Part shown: positions 6,382-9,863 of the stretch, one piece after another | Layout of the letters: every line of letters begins with the position of its first letter | Position numbering within the stretch: position 1 is the stretch's first letter | Made by a program: the position numbers and the translations under genes | Source: an uncultured Gammaproteobacteria bacterium | Lineage (GTDB): Bacteria; Pseudomonadota; Gammaproteobacteria; Pseudomonadales; UBA5518 | NCBI GenBank assembly: GCA_903921135.1 | Contig: CAIXOY010000467.1 | Span: forward strand, 1-9,863 | Reading direction: 5' to 3' | Length of the DNA: 9,863 nt | Notes under the pieces: generated by a model | What the model was told of the DNA's origin: nothing | The model's database searches: none | What the model saw: the letters and a program-made list of their open reading frames with translations, nothing else

Positions 6382-6612
6382 TCAGGCAAGGGTATCGATG
6401 ACCGTACCGATCATCTTGTCGCCGGTATCGACCAGCTTCGCGGCGCTGCGGGCATCAGCCTTGGCCTGCTGCAGCTCGAGCAGGGACTCGATGATGCCGG
6501 ACTTACCGTCGGGCTCGCCTGCCTGCGCCACCTGCGTCGCGGCATCCTGCGCACGCACCACGCTGTCGCGCAGCGCAGCCATGCCGGAGAGGGATATCGA
6601 ATTGATCGCCAT
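6382..6612 (-). CDS. Small protein resembling joined ends of flagellar rod/hook proteins
   Basis: This 76-residue protein starts at ATG 6612, seven bases after GGAGGG. The beginning (MAINSISLSGMAALRDSVV) resembles the N-terminal motif of flagellar axial proteins, which have a small-residue-rich SGM-A helix. The last half (SLLELQQAKADARSAAKLV then DTGDKMIGTVID) has the spacing of the C-terminal helix of FlgC/FlgE/FlgG, where 'LVNLIxAQxAYEANxKVIxTxDEMLxTLL' is usual. There is no room for the middle D1/D2 domains. The likeness is by eye and the family is not established. The gene stands alone in a non-flagellar setting, between the biotin operon and an acyl-CoA dehydrogenase gene. It is followed closely by a small hypothetical gene. 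Confidence 0.7.
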   Translation of the reverse strand: MAINSISLSGMAALRDSVVRAQDAATQVAQAGEPDGKSGIIESLLELQQAKADARSAAKLVDTGDKMIGTVIDTLA

Positions 6613-6664
6613 CTGAAGCCCTCCGTTCGCAGAGCTTTGACCTGAACTGAGAATAGCACGCGGA

Positions 6665-7354
6665 TTACGCGCGGAGCAGGCGCCCCGGATCGAGGCTTTG
6701 CGCTGCATCAGCAAAGTGGATGTCAGCGCGATACGGGATCACACCGATGCAAGGCGCAGGCAGGCGCGCCTCCAGCGTGCGCAGGTTCTGCTCGAGGCGC
6801 GGCATCCCGGGATCGATCTGCGAGCCCACCCAACCCGCGAGCCGCAGCCCGTCTGCGGCGATGGCCTCGGCGCTCAAGAGCGCGTGATTCACGCAACCCA
6901 GACGCAGACCCACCACCAGAATCACGGGCAGATCAAGCAATTGCGCGAGATCGGCCAGGGTTTCGGTGTCGTTCAGCGGCACGCGCCAGCCACCGGCGCC
7001 TTCCACCAGCAGCAGATCGTGCCCATGGCCCATCTGGCCACGGCAATGCTCCGCCAGCGCGTGCGCCGAGAGCCGCAATCCATGCTCCTCGGCGGCCAGA
7101 TGCGGCGCGATGGCAGGCTCCAGCGAGAGCGCGTTCACCGCCTCGTAGGGGAGCTTGATGCTTGCGGCCTGCTGCAGCGCGAGCGCGTCTTCGTTCAGCA
7201 ACCTGCCGTCTGCCGCGCGCTCGGAGCCACTCGCCAAGGGCTTCAGGCCAAGCGAACGCAGGCCGCGCAGTGCAGCTGCGTGCAGAAACGCCGCCGAGAC
7301 GAGGGTCTTGCCCACTCCGGTGTCGGTGCCGGTCACAAAAAACGCTTCAGACAT
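6665..7354 (-). CDS. bioD: Dethiobiotin synthetase BioD
   Basis: This 229-residue ATP-dependent enzyme closes the ureido ring of dethiobiotin from 7,8-diaminopelargonate and CO2, the penultimate step of biotin synthesis. The P-loop GTDTGVGKT (9-17) is complete, K38 in LKPLASG is the expected substrate-binding lysine, and EGAGGWRVPL (118-127) is the second nucleotide/substrate motif. Length is normal. The ATG at 7354 overlaps the end of bioHC by eight bases and has GGAGG a few bases upstream inside that gene, so it is translated from the same message. It is the last biotin gene here; bioA and bioB are not in the window. Confidence 0.97.
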   Translation of the reverse strand: MSEAFFVTGTDTGVGKTLVSAAFLHAAALRGLRSLGLKPLASGSERAADGRLLNEDALALQQAASIKLPYEAVNALSLEPAIAPHLAAEEHGLRLSAHALAEHCRGQMGHGHDLLLVEGAGGWRVPLNDTETLADLAQLLDLPVILVVGLRLGCVNHALLSAEAIAADGLRLAGWVGSQIDPGMPRLEQNLRTLEARLPAPCIGVIPYRADIHFADAAQSLDPGRLLRA

Positions 7355-8912
7355 GTGGCCTCCGCAGTACCAGTCTCAGCAACTCCCAGGTCGCCGGCAG
7401 GCCCTCGCCCGCATCCGCGAACTCCGCGTAACACGCATCGAGACGAGCCCACGCCGCGCGCCCGCCCAGACCCGCGCTGCGTTCGGCATCCAGAGTGTTG
7501 GCGCCTATGGCGCGCAGGCCGTGCACCACCGAACGCGCGTCGGGGTGACGCTCGATGCGGTCCTCGCGCTCGATGCTTTCGGTCTGCAGGCCGGCGGCGC
7601 CCGCGGCGGCAAGCAGCGCCGTCAGCGGGAGAAAGCGGTTCACGTGATCGCGCCCGTCCACCGCCTGCCAGGCGGCGCGCAGTTCCCAGAGCGTGGCGGG
7701 GCCTGGCACCGCGATCAACGCCACACCGCCCGGCCGGAGCACCCGCGCGATGCTGGCAAAAGTGCTTCCGAGACTGGCGCACCACTGCAGCGCGAGGCTG
7801 GAAAACAACAGATCCACGCTGGCGTCTGCAAAGGGCAGACGCCCGGCATCAGCCGCGACGAAGCCCGCGCCGGGAAAGCGCCCGCGCGCGGCCTGCAGCA
7901 TGGGCGGCGCGATATCCACGGCCACCAATTCGGCACCCGCGAAGCGCTCTCGCAGGGCGGGCAGCATCGCGCCCGTTCCGCAGCCCAGATCCATCACGCG
8001 TGCGACGGGTAACTGTGGCGCAAGGGCGAGCAGCGCGTCCGCACAGTCGCGTTGCAGCGCAGCGGCGGCGTCGTAACGCTGCGCTGCGCGGCCGAAAGAG
8101 CGCGCCACGCCAGCGGCAGGACGGCGCTGCGGCGGCCGGAGCGAAACGATGAAATCCCGCAGCCGCGCCGCCACCGCACGCGGCCGCGAGAGGAACGGCG
8201 CGTGCGCGCTGCCGGCCGCCACCCACACGCTGGCTGCGGGCTGCAGCGCGGAAAGTCGAGCTGCAAGAGAGGCGGGCACCAAAGGGTCTTTCTCACCCAG
8301 CACGTGCAGCACGGGCACCTCGATGGCCGCCAGATCGGCGCGCACATCAAGCGCAGCGAGCAGATCCAGCGCAGGTCCCAACCGAATGCTGTGCGCAGCG
8401 TCGGGGCGGGCATCACGCAGCGCGCGCCTCACCGCGCCCGCCGCGGCATCACCCGTGGCTTGCAGCGCCGCGAATCGGCCGAGCTGGGCGTCGGCATCGG
8501 CCTGGTAGGCGGCGCGAAAGGCTGCGAACTCCGGCGCTGGCATGCCGCCCGGCCAATCCGCCCGCGCACAGAAACAGGGGTTGCTCGCGATGCTGACCAC
8601 CGCCGCGAGCCGCCCCGGAAAACGCGCCGCAAAGCGCAGTGCAAGCGCGCCGCCCAAGGACCATCCGACAAGCACCGCACCGGGCGGCAACTCCATCGAC
8701 AGCGCCTCCAGTGCCCACTCGAGCACAGCCTCGGAGCCGGCATCCTGCGGCGCCTCGGCCATGTCCAGCGCGGCGGCACGCAGCGCGAATTCCCCGCCCA
8801 GCGCAGCGATCAACCCGTCGAACACGCGCCCCGTACTGCCCCAGCCGGTGAGCAGCACCACGGGCGGTGCGTGCATGGCGACGGCGGTCTCGGGCAGGGC
8901 GCTCTGCGTCAT
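7347..8912 (-). CDS. bioHC: Bifunctional BioH carboxylesterase - BioC malonyl-ACP methyltransferase
   Basis: This single 521-residue protein joins two enzymes of early biotin synthesis. Residues ~15-260 are an alpha/beta hydrolase (BioH) with nucleophile Ser85 in GWSLGG, Asp209 in GEKDPLVP and His237 in GSAHAPF, almost the same numbering as E. coli BioH. It cleaves the methyl ester of pimeloyl-ACP. Residues ~268-521 are a class I methyltransferase (BioC) with the start RSFGRAAQRYD, the SAM motif VMDLGCGTGAM (306-316) and RVLRPGGVALIAVPG. It methylates malonyl-ACP. A short linker rich in Arg and Pro (259-265) joins them. The ATG at 8912 overlaps the bioF stop (ATGA), and the longer frame upstream lies inside bioF and is unlikely. 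The order H-C matches the BioHC fusion described from other gammaproteobacteria. Confidence 0.95.
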   Translation of the reverse strand: MTQSALPETAVAMHAPPVVLLTGWGSTGRVFDGLIAALGGEFALRAAALDMAEAPQDAGSEAVLEWALEALSMELPPGAVLVGWSLGGALALRFAARFPGRLAAVVSIASNPCFCARADWPGGMPAPEFAAFRAAYQADADAQLGRFAALQATGDAAAGAVRRALRDARPDAAHSIRLGPALDLLAALDVRADLAAIEVPVLHVLGEKDPLVPASLAARLSALQPAASVWVAAGSAHAPFLSRPRAVAARLRDFIVSLRPPQRRPAAGVARSFGRAAQRYDAAAALQRDCADALLALAPQLPVARVMDLGCGTGAMLPALRERFAGAELVAVDIAPPMLQAARGRFPGAGFVAADAGRLPFADASVDLLFSSLALQWCASLGSTFASIARVLRPGGVALIAVPGPATLWELRAAWQAVDGRDHVNRFLPLTALLAAAGAAGLQTESIEREDRIERHPDARSVVHGLRAIGANTLDAERSAGLGGRAAWARLDACYAEFADAGEGLPATWELLRLVLRRPHV

Positions 8913-9862
8913 GCCGCAGCCACCTCGGCAAGTCCGTCTAGCAGGCGGTCGACATCGGCCTCCTCGTGCGCAGCAGAGAGCGTGATGCGCAGCCGCGCGC
9001 TGCCACGGGGCACCGTGGGCGGGCGAATGGCCGGCACGAGGATGCCGCGCGCGCGCAGGGCCTGCGCCCATGCCAGCGCGCGCTCGGCATCGCCCAGCAC
9101 CAGCGGCTGTATGGGCGAGCGCGAGGGCAACAACGAAAGCCCGAGCGAGACAGCGCCCGCGCGCAAACGCCGCACCAGCGCCTCGAGCCGATCCCGCCGC
9201 CAGGGCTCGTCCTGCACGATGCGCAGCGATGCGAGCGTAGCGGCGGCCACGGCCGGCGGCAGCGCTGTGGTGTAGATGTAGGTGCGGGCGTGCTGCACGA
9301 GTGTCTCGATCAACGCGGCCTCTCCGGCGACGAAGGCGCCTGCCGTGCCCAGCGCCTTGCCCAGCGTGCCCATCAGGAGCTCGACCCGCGCGCCCACACC
9401 CTGCGCCTCGAGACTCCCAGCACCGCGCGCGCCCAGCACGCCGAAGCCGTGTGCGTCGTCCACCAGCAAGAGCGCGTCGTGACGATCACAGGCATCGGCG
9501 AGCGCTGCGAGCGGTGCCTCGTCGCCATCCATGCTGAACACGCCGTCCACCACCACCATGCGGCGGCGCCCGTGAATCCGTGCGGCGTGTGTATCGAGCG
9601 AGCCCGCGTCGTTGTGCAGGAAACGCTGCAGGCGCGCGCCCGCCAGTTGCGCGGCATCGATCAGCGAGGCGTGGTTCAGGCGATCCTCGAAGACCACATC
9701 GCCCTTGCCGAGCAGCGCGCCGGCCACGCCCAGATTGGCCGCGTATCCGCTGGAAAAGAGCAGCGCCCGCTCGCGCCCCGTGAACTCGGCCAACGCCTCT
9801 TCCAGCGCGTGGTGCACGGCCATGTGGCCGCTCACCAGATGCGAGGCGCCGCTGCCCACACC
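8909..9862 (-). CDS. bioF: 8-amino-7-oxononanoate synthase BioF (N-terminus cut by window edge)
   Basis: This PLP enzyme condenses pimeloyl-ACP (or -CoA) with L-alanine to give 8-amino-7-oxononanoate. The frame is open to the right window edge, and about 70 N-terminal residues of the usual ~385 are missing. The fragment begins within GVGSGASHLVSGH, part of the substrate-binding region. It also has FSSGYAANLGV, the PLP-contacting DDAHGFGVLG and the Schiff-base lysine in MGTLGKALGT (about residue 168 of the fragment as read from 9859). The C-terminus, with PPTVPRGSARLRITLSAAH, is typical. The GTG at 9859 is only the first start-like codon inside the fragment and not the true start. The gene's TGA overlaps the bioHC ATG by four bases. 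Confidence 0.96.
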   Translation of the reverse strand, partial: GVGSGASHLVSGHMAVHHALEEALAEFTGRERALLFSSGYAANLGVAGALLGKGDVVFEDRLNHASLIDAAQLAGARLQRFLHNDAGSLDTHAARIHGRRRMVVVDGVFSMDGDEAPLAALADACDRHDALLLVDDAHGFGVLGARGAGSLEAQGVGARVELLMGTLGKALGTAGAFVAGEAALIETLVQHARTYIYTTALPPAVAAATLASLRIVQDEPWRRDRLEALVRRLRAGAVSLGLSLLPSRSPIQPLVLGDAERALAWAQALRARGILVPAIRPPTVPRGSARLRITLSAAHEEADVDRLLDGLAEVAAA

Positions 9863-9863
9863 C

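Noticed and set aside
6650..6655. TATTCT as a -10 box for the small rod-like gene
   Set aside because: No -35 box at a suitable distance; read-through from bioD is equally possible.
6698..9275. Long plus-strand open frames opposite bioD, bioHC and bioF
   Set aside because: Arg/Pro/Ala-rich antisense shadows. All recognisable motifs are on the minus strand.

Overview
The window is high-GC bacterial chromosome, most likely gammaproteobacterial. The pointers are a biotin operon with a fused BioH-BioC protein, a DUF3094-type small membrane protein, and paired REP-like palindromes of the GAGCGGGC...GCCCGC type. I cannot name the genus. Almost everything lies on the minus strand. Only the partial PAP2 phosphatase gene at the left edge is on the plus strand.

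Region by region: (a) 2-322 is the 3' end of a PAP2-family phosphatase gene. It converges on a SnoaL/NTF2-like gene (383-793, minus), with two 26-bp palindromic repeats 36 bp apart between them. (b) About 856-3690 (minus) is the wreck of a type I restriction-modification operon. Reading in the direction of transcription it contains the first ~60 codons of hsdM, fused to the last 22 codons of hsdS. Next come three intact, tightly coupled accessory genes: a DUF429 RNase H-fold nuclease, a 40-aa winged-helix-like ORF, and an AlbA_2/GHKL ATPase with a QVTG-repeat linker. The first ~18 codons of hsdR follow, joined out of frame to the C-terminal half of a YgjP/M48-like metallopeptidase. Two internal deletions therefore removed modification, specificity and restriction but left the accessory genes. 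(c) A tRNA-Pro(CGG) gene with encoded CCA (3925-4001, minus) marks the right edge of this region. (d) 4056-6043 is a two-gene unit: a DmdC-type acyl-CoA dehydrogenase followed by a DUF3094 membrane peptide. (e) 6123-6612 holds two small genes. One resembles the N- and C-terminal helices of flagellar rod/hook proteins joined together; the other encodes a proline-rich, charged, probably disordered protein. (f) 6665-9862 is the biotin operon bioF-bioHC-bioD with overlapping stops and starts; bioF runs off the right edge.

How they work together: BioC methylates malonyl-ACP to start pimelate synthesis, BioH removes the methyl group, BioF makes KAPA and BioD makes dethiobiotin. The overlaps imply translational coupling. 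The restriction locus cannot make a working enzyme. The surviving three-gene module keeps intact motifs and close junctions, so it may still be expressed and is the best candidate here for something little described.
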